From Gallionellaceae bacterium (GTDB lineage Bacteria; Pseudomonadota; Gammaproteobacteria; Burkholderiales; Thiobacillaceae), in the NCBI GenBank assembly GCA_028714735.1, contig JAQTLU010000002.1:369169-433168 (forward strand): 64,000 nt of DNA, in the 5' to 3' direction. The notes beneath the pieces were generated by a model. The model did no database searches. It had not been told where the DNA came from and worked only from the letters and a program-made list of their open reading frames with translations. The position numbers and the translations under genes are program-made. Of this stretch, positions 26,451 through 34,362 are shown piece after piece. Within the stretch, counting starts at the first letter, position 1. The number at the start of each line of letters is the position of its first letter.

Positions 26451-27533
26451 ATGTCCGACCTGTTCACCCCGCTGCGCCTGGGCGCCATCGAACTCGCCAA
26501 CCGCGTCGTGATGTCTTCGCTGACGCGCAACCGTGCCAGCCATCCCGGCGACGTGCCGAACGCCCTGATGGCGGAGTATTACCGCCAGCGCGCCTCGGTG
26601 GGCCTGATCCTGACCGAGGCGACCCCGATCTGCCCGGAGGGCCACGGTTATCCGCGCACGCCCGGCATCCATAGCCCGGAACAGATCGACGGCTGGCGCA
26701 AGGTCACCGCGGCGGTGCATGACGCCGGCGGCAAGATCGCCCTCCAGCTCTGGCACGTCGGCCGCATCTCCCATCCCGACCTGCAACCGGGCGGCGCGCT
26801 GCCGGTGGCACCCTCGGCGATCCGGCCGGCCGGACAGGCGGTCACCTTCGAGGGCATGAAGGATTTCGTCACCCCGCGCGCCCTGGAGACGGCCGAGATC
26901 CCGGGCCTGATCGCCAGCTATGTCGAGGCCGCCCGCAACGCCATGGCGGCCGGCTTCGACGGTGTCGAGATCCACGCCGGCAACGGCTACCTGCTCGACC
27001 AGTTTCTGCGTTCCTCGACCAACCGGCGCACTGACAATTATGGTGGCGGCAAGGGCAACCGCGCCCGCCTGCTGCTGGAAGTGGTGCAACGGGTCGTCGC
27101 CGCCATCAGCGCCGATCGGGTCGGGGTGCGCCTGTCGCCGGTGACCACCTTCAACGACATCATTGACGATAATCCCCAGGAGACCTTCGAATACGTGGTG
27201 GGCGAACTCAACCGCTTCGGACTCGCCTTCCTCGATATCCTCCAGGGCATCGGCGGCGCGCCGAAGGAGGATTGGCCGCCGTTCGACTACGAGCGTCTGC
27301 GCGCGCTCTACCAGGGCAACCTGATACTCAACAACGACTACGGTTACACCAGTGCCATGGCGGCAGTGGAGTCCGGCGCCGCCGACGCCATCGCCTTCGG
27401 CCGCCTGCTGATCGCCAACCCGGACCTGGTCGAACGCTTCCGCCGTGGGCTGCCGTTCAACCCGCTCGATTACGCCACCCTCTACGGCGGCGAGGAGAAG
27501 GGCTATACCGACTATCCCTTCCTGGCCGGTTGA
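26451..27533 (+). CDS. Old yellow enzyme family ene-reductase
   Basis: This 360-residue FMN-dependent TIM-barrel oxidoreductase of the NemA/OYE class reduces activated double bonds or nitro compounds with NADPH. The start FTPLRLGAIELANRVVMSSLTRNR is family-typical. HAGNGYLLDQFLRSSTN holds the catalytic His/Asn pair, and RRTDNYGG and LILNNDYG are the late FMN-binding segments. The ATG at 26451 has AAGGAG upstream; an upstream in-frame extension has no such support. It lies among likely nitrosative-stress genes, and degradation of nitrate esters or stress products is possible. Confidence 0.93.
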   Translation: MSDLFTPLRLGAIELANRVVMSSLTRNRASHPGDVPNALMAEYYRQRASVGLILTEATPICPEGHGYPRTPGIHSPEQIDGWRKVTAAVHDAGGKIALQLWHVGRISHPDLQPGGALPVAPSAIRPAGQAVTFEGMKDFVTPRALETAEIPGLIASYVEAARNAMAAGFDGVEIHAGNGYLLDQFLRSSTNRRTDNYGGGKGNRARLLLEVVQRVVAAISADRVGVRLSPVTTFNDIIDDNPQETFEYVVGELNRFGLAFLDILQGIGGAPKEDWPPFDYERLRALYQGNLILNNDYGYTSAMAAVESGAADAIAFGRLLIANPDLVERFRRGLPFNPLDYATLYGGEEKGYTDYPFLAG

Positions 27534-27538
27534 GCGGC

Positions 27539-27886
27539 ATGCCTGAAGACAAGGCAGGGAAACCCGGCGTGAAGACGCTCATGCTGATGCTCGCCCTGGC
27601 CACCCTGGTCGCCGGTTGCAGCACTTCGCGCGATGTCCGCCGTGCCGACGGCTGGATGACCCATGTCGTCAGTTGCGGCGGCCCGCTGCTCAACATGGGC
27701 CATTGCCTGGAAAAGGCGGGCGAGGTCTGCCGGGGCTACGGCTACACCATACTCAACCAGGATGGCGGCGAACTGCCGGCCTCGCCCGATGCCATGCCCA
27801 CCGGCGGTTTGCCGGACGTGCCGAAGTCGATGTCCGGCCTGACCCGTTTCCAGTCTCGCCAGCTCTACATACGGTGCAACGGCTGA
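27539..27886 (+). CDS. Small lipoprotein, unknown
   Basis: This protein of up to 115 residues has a lipoprotein signal ending LVAGC. A GTG at 27569, with AGGGA upstream, would give a shorter and more typical signal (105 residues) and may be the true start. The mature part has paired cysteines (VSCGGPLLNMGHCLEKAGEVC) and the motif GYGYTILNQDGGEL. The pattern is seen in small envelope lipoproteins of unknown role. It lies 5 bases before the methyltransferase gene. Confidence 0.75.
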   Translation: MPEDKAGKPGVKTLMLMLALATLVAGCSTSRDVRRADGWMTHVVSCGGPLLNMGHCLEKAGEVCRGYGYTILNQDGGELPASPDAMPTGGLPDVPKSMSGLTRFQSRQLYIRCNG

Positions 27887-27891
27887 CGGTC

Positions 27892-28488
27892 ATGTGGGAT
27901 GAACGCTACAGCGGCGCGGGGTATGCCTACGGCACCGAGCCGAACGATTTCCTGGTCGCCATGGTCGGCCGCCTGCCGGCCGGCGGGCGGGTCTTGTGCC
28001 TGGGCGAAGGCGAGGGCCGCAATGCGGTCTGGCTGGCCCGGCAGGGCTTCCGGGTCACCGGCGTCGATGCCTCCGCGGTCGGCCTCGCCAAGGCGAGGCA
28101 ACTGGCCGAGGCGGCCGGGGTCGGGATCGAGACCATGCACGGCGACCTGGCCGAGTTTGACCTCGGCGAGGCGTGCTGGGATGCCGTGGTGTCGGTCTTC
28201 TGCCACCTGCCGCCCGAACTGCGCCGGCAGGTGCATGCCGGCGTGGTGCGGGCGCTCAGGCCAGGTGGGGTGTTCCTGCTCGAGGCCTATACGCCAAGGC
28301 AGGTGCAGTTCGGCACCGGCGGGCCGCCCAATGCCGGGATGATGATGGATCTGCAAGCGCTGGCCGGCGAATTGTCCGGCCTGGCCATCGAACACGGGGT
28401 CGAACTGGATAGGGAGATCAGCGAAGGCCGGTTCCACGATGGCATCGGCGCCGTGGTCCAGCTCATCGCCCGCAAGACCGCCGCCTAG
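27892..28488 (+). CDS. Class I SAM-dependent methyltransferase
   Basis: The 198-residue protein begins MWDERYSGAGYAYGTEPNDFL. The SAM-binding glycine motif is VLCLGEGEGRNAVWLARQG, followed by acidic VTGVDAS and the later ALRPGGVFLLEAYTP. It resembles the TehB/thiopurine methyltransferase-like group that methylates small molecules or metalloids. Its end overlaps the convergent nnrS gene by four bases. The substrate is not known. Confidence 0.85.
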   Translation: MWDERYSGAGYAYGTEPNDFLVAMVGRLPAGGRVLCLGEGEGRNAVWLARQGFRVTGVDASAVGLAKARQLAEAAGVGIETMHGDLAEFDLGEACWDAVVSVFCHLPPELRRQVHAGVVRALRPGGVFLLEAYTPRQVQFGTGGPPNAGMMMDLQALAGELSGLAIEHGVELDREISEGRFHDGIGAVVQLIARKTAA

Positions 28489-29687
28489 CCCGGCTTGCCG
28501 TCCGCTCTCGGGCGCCAGTAATAGGGGCCGTAGCGGCCTGCCCAGGGCACGAAGGCCAGCAGCCAGAGCGCGGCCGAAAGGTCGATCAGGACATAGGGCG
28601 CAGCCAGCAGGTCCGGCAGCATGCGCACCAAGGCCACCCCCTGCACCAGCCAGAACAGGATCCAGGTGAAGTGGTCGGCTTCCAGTTTGCGCCCGGAATG
28701 GCCCAGGCTGACCCGCGAGGCCATGCCGAGCAGCATGCTGCCGAAGAAACCGATGCCGAGTGCGTGCAGGGGTGCCAGCCCGAAGCCGATCGGCCAGCCC
28801 ATGGCGGTCGCCAGGCTGTCCAGGGCGGACAGCACGAAGGCCAGCGCGGCCCAGACGAAGCCGATGTGCAGCATCGCCAGCAGGCGCACCCCGAAACTGC
28901 GCGCGATGCCCCAGCGCGAGGTGAACCACAGCGCCAGCGCGGCCAGGGGCAGGTCGGCCAGCCAGGTCCAGCCGGTCTGGCCGGACACGACCAGCGCGCC
29001 ATGGCCGAGACAGGCCGCCAGCATGACCCAGAGCGCGCCGTAGGGCCGGATCATGACGTAATTGGCCACGATCCGGCTGGTGAACCAGGGGATCATGCGG
29101 TGGCAGACGACCAGGAACAGGGGCGTCAGGAAGCCCCAGACGCCGAGTTGGACCGCCAGGGTCAGCGGGGCAGTGTCGAGCAGCCATGCCGCCCAGGCGG
29201 CCGCTCCCAGCCAGCCCATGACCAGCGCGGCCCAGGCGGCCCAGGAGTGGCGCCGGTCGGGTTCCCTGGAGGCGCGCAGAGAGCCGAGCAGGGCGATCAG
29301 GCCGACGCCCCAGCCGGCCAGGTGCAGCAGCACCGCGACGATGGCGAGCCCGGGCAGGTACAGGCCGGGATAGAACAGGGCGGCGCCAACGCTCATCAGC
29401 ACGGCCGTGGCGACATATCGGCGGCGCGGGATCGGGCCGGTTTCCAGCCAGTTCGGCATGGCGGTGAACAGGAAGCCGAACACGAAGAACGGCAGCAACC
29501 CGTACAGCATCAGCCAGACATGGCCAGCCACGGCGGCCACGGCCGGTTCCGGCAGGAAGGTCGGGCCGCCCAGTCGTCCGGCGAGGACCAGCAGCCACCA
29601 GGCCATGGTCGCCACGGTCTGGATGGTGCCGGACAGGAAGAGCGCGCGATGGGGTGAGGCGGCGAGTGTGCTGGCGATTCCGGTCAT
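28485..29687 (-). CDS. nnrS: NnrS-family haem-copper membrane protein
   Basis: This 400-residue protein has about 12 membrane helices and typical NnrS motifs: HVWLMLYGLLPFFVFGFLFT near the N-terminus, VVCHRMIPWFTSRIV, and APLHALGIGFFGSMLLGM. NnrS limits nitrosative stress, particularly formation of iron-nitrosyl complexes, in denitrifiers. The ATG at 29687 was chosen from the family N-terminus. An FNR/DNR-type box at 29743 and a TACCCT -10 at 29716-29721 are placed correctly for this gene. It points away from the plus-strand gene at 29913. Confidence 0.92.
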   Translation of the reverse strand: MTGIASTLAASPHRALFLSGTIQTVATMAWWLLVLAGRLGGPTFLPEPAVAAVAGHVWLMLYGLLPFFVFGFLFTAMPNWLETGPIPRRRYVATAVLMSVGAALFYPGLYLPGLAIVAVLLHLAGWGVGLIALLGSLRASREPDRRHSWAAWAALVMGWLGAAAWAAWLLDTAPLTLAVQLGVWGFLTPLFLVVCHRMIPWFTSRIVANYVMIRPYGALWVMLAACLGHGALVVSGQTGWTWLADLPLAALALWFTSRWGIARSFGVRLLAMLHIGFVWAALAFVLSALDSLATAMGWPIGFGLAPLHALGIGFFGSMLLGMASRVSLGHSGRKLEADHFTWILFWLVQGVALVRMLPDLLAAPYVLIDLSAALWLLAFVPWAGRYGPYYWRPRADGKPG

Positions 29688-29742
29688 GTCATGTCGATTT
29701 GTCAGTCTGGGTCGAAGGGTATCGCCATGGCTCCGGGCGGCA

Positions 29743-29756
29743 TTGATGTAAGTCAA
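29743..29756 (-). promoter_or_regulatory. FNR/DNR-type box for nnrS
   Basis: TTGATGTAAGTCAA is a full-consensus site, nearly identical to the nor box at 13396. Its centre is about 62 bases upstream of the nnrS start codon, with TACCCT suitably placed as the -10 element. Confidence 0.78.
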
Positions 29757-29801
29757 CCCGGCCGACAAGATAGAAATAATCTATGGGCACATAAATTTGA
29801 C

Positions 29802-29815
29802 TTGATAATAGTCGA
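29802..29815 (+). promoter_or_regulatory. Near-consensus FNR/DNR-type box before the barrel protein
   Basis: TTGATAATAGTCGA has one mismatch to the consensus. It is centred about 104 bases before the ATG at 29913. TACATG at 29834-29839 could be the -10 element. Confidence 0.5.
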
Positions 29816-29912
29816 GTAAAAAGGTACGGTATGTACATGGCGCGAGAGAGGCGCCACTTTTCAGTCGAGGATAATCAGTAAACGATTATTTGCTAATCCA
29901 AGGAGGCACGAC

Positions 29913-30365
29913 ATGGCACTCATCAATGGCTTCAACCACGACGGCGTTATCACCCTCAACCGGGTGATCCTGAAACCCGAATACAGCACCGACGACCTGG
30001 AAATGCGGGTTGCCGAGTTGTGCGAAAACGTCAAGACCTACCATTCCGACACCGGCTTCGTGGGCGGCTTCGTGGCCATGAACTCCGGCCGGGTATCGAA
30101 CGAAGGCTCCACCGTGGGCCAGGCCGTGGCCAGTCCGATGAAGGGCAGGGAGGCGCTGATCGTGACCTTCTGGCATTCTTTCGAGGAGCACGAGCGTTCG
30201 CACCGTTCCGCCACCTTCCAGCCGCTGTTCGCCAAGGTTCTGGAACTGTGCGAGAACGGCAACGAGGAGATCGCCTACGACATGCTCTGGTCCGGCAAGG
30301 CCTACAGCCCGGACGAGGCCGCCGAGGCGCGCGCGGCCAAGGAGCGTTACCTCAAGGTGGCGTAA
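29913..30365 (+). CDS. Dimeric alpha/beta-barrel (ABM-like) protein
   Basis: The segment REALIVTFWHSFEEHERSH (about residues 78-95) and the strand/helix order of this 150-residue soluble protein fit the antibiotic-biosynthesis-monooxygenase (ABM) fold. That fold includes cofactor-free oxygenases and haem-degrading enzymes. AAGGAGG precedes the ATG at ideal spacing, which predicts strong translation. It stands alone between possible FNR/DNR-controlled promoters, and a hairpin follows it. Haem or NO chemistry is conceivable from context, but the function is not established. Confidence 0.78.
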   Translation: MALINGFNHDGVITLNRVILKPEYSTDDLEMRVAELCENVKTYHSDTGFVGGFVAMNSGRVSNEGSTVGQAVASPMKGREALIVTFWHSFEEHERSHRSATFQPLFAKVLELCENGNEEIAYDMLWSGKAYSPDEAAEARAAKERYLKVA

Positions 30366-30380
30366 ACGGCAGGCGGTCGC

Positions 30381-30394
30381 CTGACCATAGTCAA
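30381..30394 (+). promoter_or_regulatory. Near-consensus FNR/DNR-type box before DUF2249
   Basis: CTGACCATAGTCAA has one mismatch in the left half. Its centre is about 67 bases before the ATG at 30455, and GATCAT at 30417-30422 could be the -10 element. Confidence 0.45.
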
Positions 30395-30411
30395 GGCCCG
30401 TCAGGGCGGGA

Positions 30412-30437
30412 TGCCGGATCATTCCGGCTCCCCTTTT
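30412..30437 (+). terminator. Possible terminator after the ABM-like gene
   Basis: GCCGG and CCGGC form a short stem around ATCATT, with weak flanking pairs, followed by CCCCTTTT. It could end the transcript of the gene at 29913. It overlaps the proposed -10 region of the next promoter, so only one of the two roles may be real. Confidence 0.4.
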
Positions 30438-30454
30438 ACAGTGCGAGTCCTGCC

Positions 30455-30715
30455 ATGCAAATCCACGTCCACAACCACACCACGCCCGATGGCATCTACC
30501 CCTTCGACGCCCGCGGCATCGCCAAGCGCTTCCGCCATGCGGCCATCTTCGGCGCCCTCGACGCGCTGCATCCCGGCGAGCGCATGCGCTTCGTCAACGA
30601 CCACAACCCCATTCCCCTGTTGCAGCAGATGCAGGCGCGCTATGGCGAAGCCATCGCGGTGAATTACCTGGAACAGGGCGAGCAGGGCGTGGTGATCGAC
30701 TTCATCCGGGCCTGA
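30455..30715 (+). CDS. DUF2249-family small protein, second copy
   Basis: This 86-residue protein carries DARGIAKRFRHAAIFGALDALHPGERMRFVNDHNPIPLL, the same core as the 73-residue protein at 24828 (GERIRFLIHREPLPLY) but clearly diverged. Like that copy it lies just before a polytopic membrane protein gene, 16 bases away. No TusA-type cysteine is present. The duplicated pairing suggests that the small protein serves the membrane protein; the function is unknown. Confidence 0.84.
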   Translation: MQIHVHNHTTPDGIYPFDARGIAKRFRHAAIFGALDALHPGERMRFVNDHNPIPLLQQMQARYGEAIAVNYLEQGEQGVVIDFIRA

Positions 30716-30731
30716 GAGAAGAGCCTTTCCG

Positions 30732-31832
30732 ATGCTGGTCTTCCTGGTCGCCGCCACCCTGGCCCTGCTGGCGGCCGGGGTGGCGCTGCCACGCGTCGCC
30801 GTCATGCTGCCGACGCCGTTCTGGGCGCACCTGGTCCTGGCGGTCGGGGTGATGACCCTGATCACCGCGGCGATGCAGCATTTCGTGCCGGTGCTGACCC
30901 GCAGTCGCGGGACCGGCCCATGGCTGGCCCGGCTACCCTGGCTGATGGCCCTGGCCGGCGTGCTGGCGGTGGTGGTGTTTGCCGGCTGGCTGGATTATCC
31001 AGTCGTTTCGCTGCCGGCCGGGCTTGGTCTCGCCGGCGCCATCGCCATGCTGGCGTGGATGCGACGCAAGGGCCGCGGCGCGGTCGGACCGGCCCACCCC
31101 GGCCTCAACTGGTATCTGGCCGCCATGGCCTGTCTGGCGCTGGGCCTGGCGGCGGCCATGCTGATCCCCTGGCTGCCGGAGCAGCACCTGGCCCTGCGGG
31201 CCTTCCACATCCATATCAATTTGTACGGTTTCGTTGGCCTCACGGCCGTCGGCACCCTGCAGGTTCTGATGCCGACCCTGAGTAATCGGCCCGACCCCGA
31301 GGTCGGCCTGCGCTTGCGCCTGGACCTGAAGTGGGCCGTTGCCGGGGCCTTGCTGCTGGCGCTGGGCAAGGCCGTCGAGGTCGACTGGCTGGTCTGGCTC
31401 GGCCTGGCCGGCTGGGCCTGGCCGCTGGCGCGTCTGGCCTTGGCCTGGGTGCGCCTGTACGGCCGGAACATCGCACGTCTGCACGGCGGCGAACCGATGC
31501 TGGCCGCCGCGCTGGCCGGCTTCGTCTGTGCCCTGCTGGGCGCCTGGCAGGGGCTCGAGCAACCCCTGGTCGTGTTCCTGCCCGGCTTCCTGTTCCCGCT
31601 GGTTTCGGGGGCGGCCGCGCAGCTGTCCCCGGTCTGGCTGCGGCCCGGCCTCGCCACGCCCTGGCATGCGGCCTCGCGGCTGGCCTTGAACCGTCACGGC
31701 GGCCTCCGTGCCCTGCTGTTCCTGACCGCTGCCGCGCTGCCGGTGCTGGGCTACAAATGCGCCGGCATGCCGGGGTTGACCGCGCTGTTCTGGTTCCTGA
31801 TCGTGTTCACGGTCTGGCTCTGGAGGGATTGA
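30732..31832 (+). CDS. Polytopic membrane protein paired with DUF2249
   Basis: This 366-residue protein has about ten hydrophobic helices. Histidines lie within or at the edges of helices (MQHFVPVLTRSRG, RAFHIHINLYGFVGLTAVG), which recalls haem-copper or NnrS-like folds. It is shorter than the 425-residue protein at 25049 but has the same gene context. The final residues before the stop are TVWLWRD. NO-related function is inferred from position. Confidence 0.78.
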   Translation: MLVFLVAATLALLAAGVALPRVAVMLPTPFWAHLVLAVGVMTLITAAMQHFVPVLTRSRGTGPWLARLPWLMALAGVLAVVVFAGWLDYPVVSLPAGLGLAGAIAMLAWMRRKGRGAVGPAHPGLNWYLAAMACLALGLAAAMLIPWLPEQHLALRAFHIHINLYGFVGLTAVGTLQVLMPTLSNRPDPEVGLRLRLDLKWAVAGALLLALGKAVEVDWLVWLGLAGWAWPLARLALAWVRLYGRNIARLHGGEPMLAAALAGFVCALLGAWQGLEQPLVVFLPGFLFPLVSGAAAQLSPVWLRPGLATPWHAASRLALNRHGGLRALLFLTAAALPVLGYKCAGMPGLTALFWFLIVFTVWLWRD

Positions 31833-31916
31833 TCGCCGCAGACGGACACGTCGTTGCGGCAGCAATGATCGTGGCCATGGCATATCCTGTAGTTAGTTGC
31901 CACCGCGGGGGCTGTC

Positions 31917-32207
31917 ATGAGCCACAAGCACGATCAATTCATCCGCACCATCTTCCAGGACCCGATCAGTGCGAACATCCACTGGCGCGAGGTCGAGTCT
32001 TTCCTGAATCATTTGGGCGCCACGGTGGAACCGATCCAGGGCGCCCGCTTCAAGGTGGTGCTGAACGGCGTCGAAGGGGTGCTGCACCGCCCCCATCACA
32101 GCAACGTATGCAGCCGGCAGGAGATCAAGCACCTGCGCGAATACCTGGCCTCGGCCAGGGTCACGCCGTCACTCTACGAGGCGGCTCAGGAGCGCGCCGA
32201 AAGGTAG
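31917..32207 (+). CDS. HicA-like toxin-family protein without a HicB partner
   Basis: This 96-residue protein has FQDPISANIHWREVESFLNH, LGATVEPIQGARFKVVLNG and VLHRPHHSNV segments, typical of one HicA subfamily. HicA toxins are small double-stranded-RNA-binding-like mRNA cleavage factors. The canonical GSH-type catalytic histidine is not evident (GARF at that place), and no HicB antitoxin gene is adjacent. It may be a solitary, tamed relative. Its end overlaps the convergent M23 peptidase gene by 22 bases. Confidence 0.72.
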   Translation: MSHKHDQFIRTIFQDPISANIHWREVESFLNHLGATVEPIQGARFKVVLNGVEGVLHRPHHSNVCSRQEIKHLREYLASARVTPSLYEAAQERAER

Positions 32208-33058
32208 CCGATGGGGTTCTGCGGAACCCCGTTCTTGAGCACCTCGAAATGCAGGTGGGGTCCGGTCGAGCGTCCGGTGGAGCCGACCTCGGCAATTTCC
32301 TGGCCACGTTTCACGAGGTCGCCCTTTTTTACCAGCAGGCGCGAGGTGTGGCCGTAGCGGGTGACCAGGCCGTTGCCGTGGTCGATTTCAAGTTCGTTGC
32401 CGTATTGCGGGTGGCTGGTGGCGGTGAGCACCACGCCGCTCTCCGCAGCCAGGATGGGGGCGCCGAAATCATCCGCGAAGTCGAGCCCTTCATGACGGGC
32501 GCGGCGACCGGTGAATGGGTCGATACGATAGCCGAACACCGACGATACATAGGCGCTTTCGGTCACCGGCCGGTCCATCGACAGCTTGCCCTGTTTGGCC
32601 TGGCGCAGCAGCAGTTCGGCGTCGAGCACCATCAGGTGGTCGGAGGCCAGTTCCAGTTGGCGGGTCAGATCGTCCAGCAGGCTGGCAAGTTCGGCCGCGC
32701 TGGTCGGGCGCGGCTCGGGATCCAGCAGCGGGCCGCCGCGGCCCGGATCGGGTTTGCCGGCATCGGGCAGGGGGACACCGGCCTTGGCCGCGACCCGCTC
32801 GCCGATGGCGGCCAGGCTGGCCAGGCGGGCCTGCAGCTCACCTACCCGCATGGCCAACTGGTCGACCTGGGGGGCGGCTGCGGTCGCGCTCGCCGGCAGC
32901 GCCTGTGCCGGCTGGCCGTCGGCTGCGAAGCTGAAACCGAGGAAACCCGCGGCGATCACGGCCACGATCAGGAAGCCACTCAGCATGAGGGCATGGCGGG
33001 CGCCGAAGCCGAAGCTGATGGTGCGGCCAAGACGGTCGGACATGAGTAGGACGTGCAT
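32186..33058 (-). CDS. M23-family peptidoglycan endopeptidase
   Basis: This 290-residue protein has an N-terminal membrane segment (about residues 24-45), a charged helical region, and a C-terminal M23 (LytM) domain. The zinc ligands are visible in FGYRIDPFTGRRARHEGLDFADD, HGNGLVTRYGH and GPHLHFEVLKNG. It probably trims peptidoglycan in the periplasm. It is 18 bases downstream of the bactofilin gene. Bactofilin/M23 pairs are known to control cell shape, so local cell-wall remodelling is likely. Confidence 0.93.
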   Translation of the reverse strand: MHVLLMSDRLGRTISFGFGARHALMLSGFLIVAVIAAGFLGFSFAADGQPAQALPASATAAAPQVDQLAMRVGELQARLASLAAIGERVAAKAGVPLPDAGKPDPGRGGPLLDPEPRPTSAAELASLLDDLTRQLELASDHLMVLDAELLLRQAKQGKLSMDRPVTESAYVSSVFGYRIDPFTGRRARHEGLDFADDFGAPILAAESGVVLTATSHPQYGNELEIDHGNGLVTRYGHTSRLLVKKGDLVKRGQEIAEVGSTGRSTGPHLHFEVLKNGVPQNPIGYLSARS

Positions 33059-33076
33059 GGTGTTTCCTCGCTCCGG

Positions 33077-33508
33077 TCAGCCGGGCTGTCGATTGCTTTT
33101 CAGGGAAGAGGCCGATTCGAGGTCCAGCTTGACGACGGTGTCGGACGCCTCTGCCGCCTGATGGATCAGGCGGCCTTCGACCACCGCGCCGGGGTGCATT
33201 TCCAGGGTCCGGTAGCGGACATCGCCGGTGATGCGCGCCTTGGCCTGCAGTTCCAGGCGGTCGACCACATGCACGGTGCCGGTGATCTTGCCGTTGATGA
33301 CCGCCTGCGTGGTGCTGATCTCGCCTTCCAGCATGGCCTGTTCGCTGATGATCAACATGCTGTTCTGGCTGCCCAGCAGATTGCCCTTGACCTGTCCGTC
33401 GACCCGCAAACCACCCTCGAACAGGATGTTGCCTTCGATGCGCGTCTTCACACCGATCAGGCAATCGATGCTGCCGGTGGCAGCGGCGTTGTTCTTCTTT
33501 CCAAACAT
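33077..33508 (-). CDS. Bactofilin cytoskeletal protein
   Basis: This 143-residue bactofilin has a core of short repeated beta-helix strands (TRIEGNILFEGGLRVDGQVKGNL and onward to GKITGTVHVVDRLELQ). The ends are disordered. Bactofilins polymerise without nucleotide and anchor cell-wall enzymes. The neighbouring M23 peptidase and the upstream coiled-coil membrane protein are probable partners in one operon. Confidence 0.95.
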   Translation of the reverse strand: MFGKKNNAAATGSIDCLIGVKTRIEGNILFEGGLRVDGQVKGNLLGSQNSMLIISEQAMLEGEISTTQAVINGKITGTVHVVDRLELQAKARITGDVRYRTLEMHPGAVVEGRLIHQAAEASDTVVKLDLESASSLKSNRQPG

Positions 33509-33552
33509 GAATGGCTTACCTATCGATGTTGGTTGGAGGAGGATTTACGATG

Positions 33553-34323
33553 TCAGGGTCGATAGATCGACTCCGCGACAAGTCTGCCATTGTCCATCAC
33601 CCGCGCCGTTGCGCCAAGCAGTTTTGCCCCGGCCGGGGCCTGGAAATGCCCCTCGACCCGTTGATAACGCTGGAATTCCAGGTGTTCGCTGATGTTTCCG
33701 GTCTCCGGTGTCCTGGCCACGATATCGTGCCCGTCCAGGCGATAACGGACCTGCAGCTGGGCGTCCCCGACGAAGCTGTCCCTGGCCTTGCCCGGGCGCA
33801 TGATGAGGATGCGGTAACGCCAGGAACCGGGATTGCCGGCGGCGCTGGCCGGTTCGATGCGGAAGCCGCGTATGCTCGGCTGGCCATCGCTGTCGGAGCT
33901 GGGGAACAGGTTGTCGAACAGGGCCAGGTCGCGGTTGAGCCGGCTGCGTTCGTCCTCCAGCTTGACGATCTGGCTGGCCATGGACTGGCGCGCGCCCTGT
34001 TCGATATGCAGTTGCGTGGTGGTCGTCTTCAGGGTCGTCGACAATTCCTCGTTCTGGGTCCGCAGGCCGCTGTTGGCCTGTTCCAGGGTGGCCATCCGGC
34101 GGCCCGTGCTGAGGCTGTCGTAGCCGGCCGTGTATTGCCCGGCGACGAACAGCCCGGCCCCGGCCAGAACGGCTACGACCGCGATCAGGCCGCCCCAGAG
34201 CAGTCGCCGCTGCCAGGACACCGGCTTCTTGATGACCACGCGCGAGGCAATGTGGGTCTTCGCCTTGTGGCGCAAATCACCCCGGCGCGCGCGCCGGCGA
34301 GCGAGAAAAGACTTGATTGGCAT
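33553..34323 (-). CDS. DUF6776-like membrane-anchored coiled-coil protein
   Basis: This 256-residue protein has a basic cytoplasmic start, one membrane helix (about residues 43-65), a coiled coil (about 78-130, LEQANSGLRTQNEELSTTLK onward) and a beta-rich C-terminal domain. It is the first gene of the bactofilin/M23 operon, 44 bases upstream of bactofilin. The ATG at 34323 was chosen because the reading frame continues antisense across mutL without any start signal. A scaffold role with bactofilin is inferred. Confidence 0.8.
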   Translation of the reverse strand: MPIKSFLARRRARRGDLRHKAKTHIASRVVIKKPVSWQRRLLWGGLIAVVAVLAGAGLFVAGQYTAGYDSLSTGRRMATLEQANSGLRTQNEELSTTLKTTTTQLHIEQGARQSMASQIVKLEDERSRLNRDLALFDNLFPSSDSDGQPSIRGFRIEPASAAGNPGSWRYRILIMRPGKARDSFVGDAQLQVRYRLDGHDIVARTPETGNISEHLEFQRYQRVEGHFQAPAGAKLLGATARVMDNGRLVAESIYRP

Positions 34324-34362
34324 GGGGGAATTGTACCCCGCGCGGCGGGTTAGAATTGCGCG

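Noticed and set aside
30412-30437. Strong terminator call
   Set aside because: The stem is only about five pairs with a short T-run and overlaps a possible -10 element, so it is listed at low confidence only.
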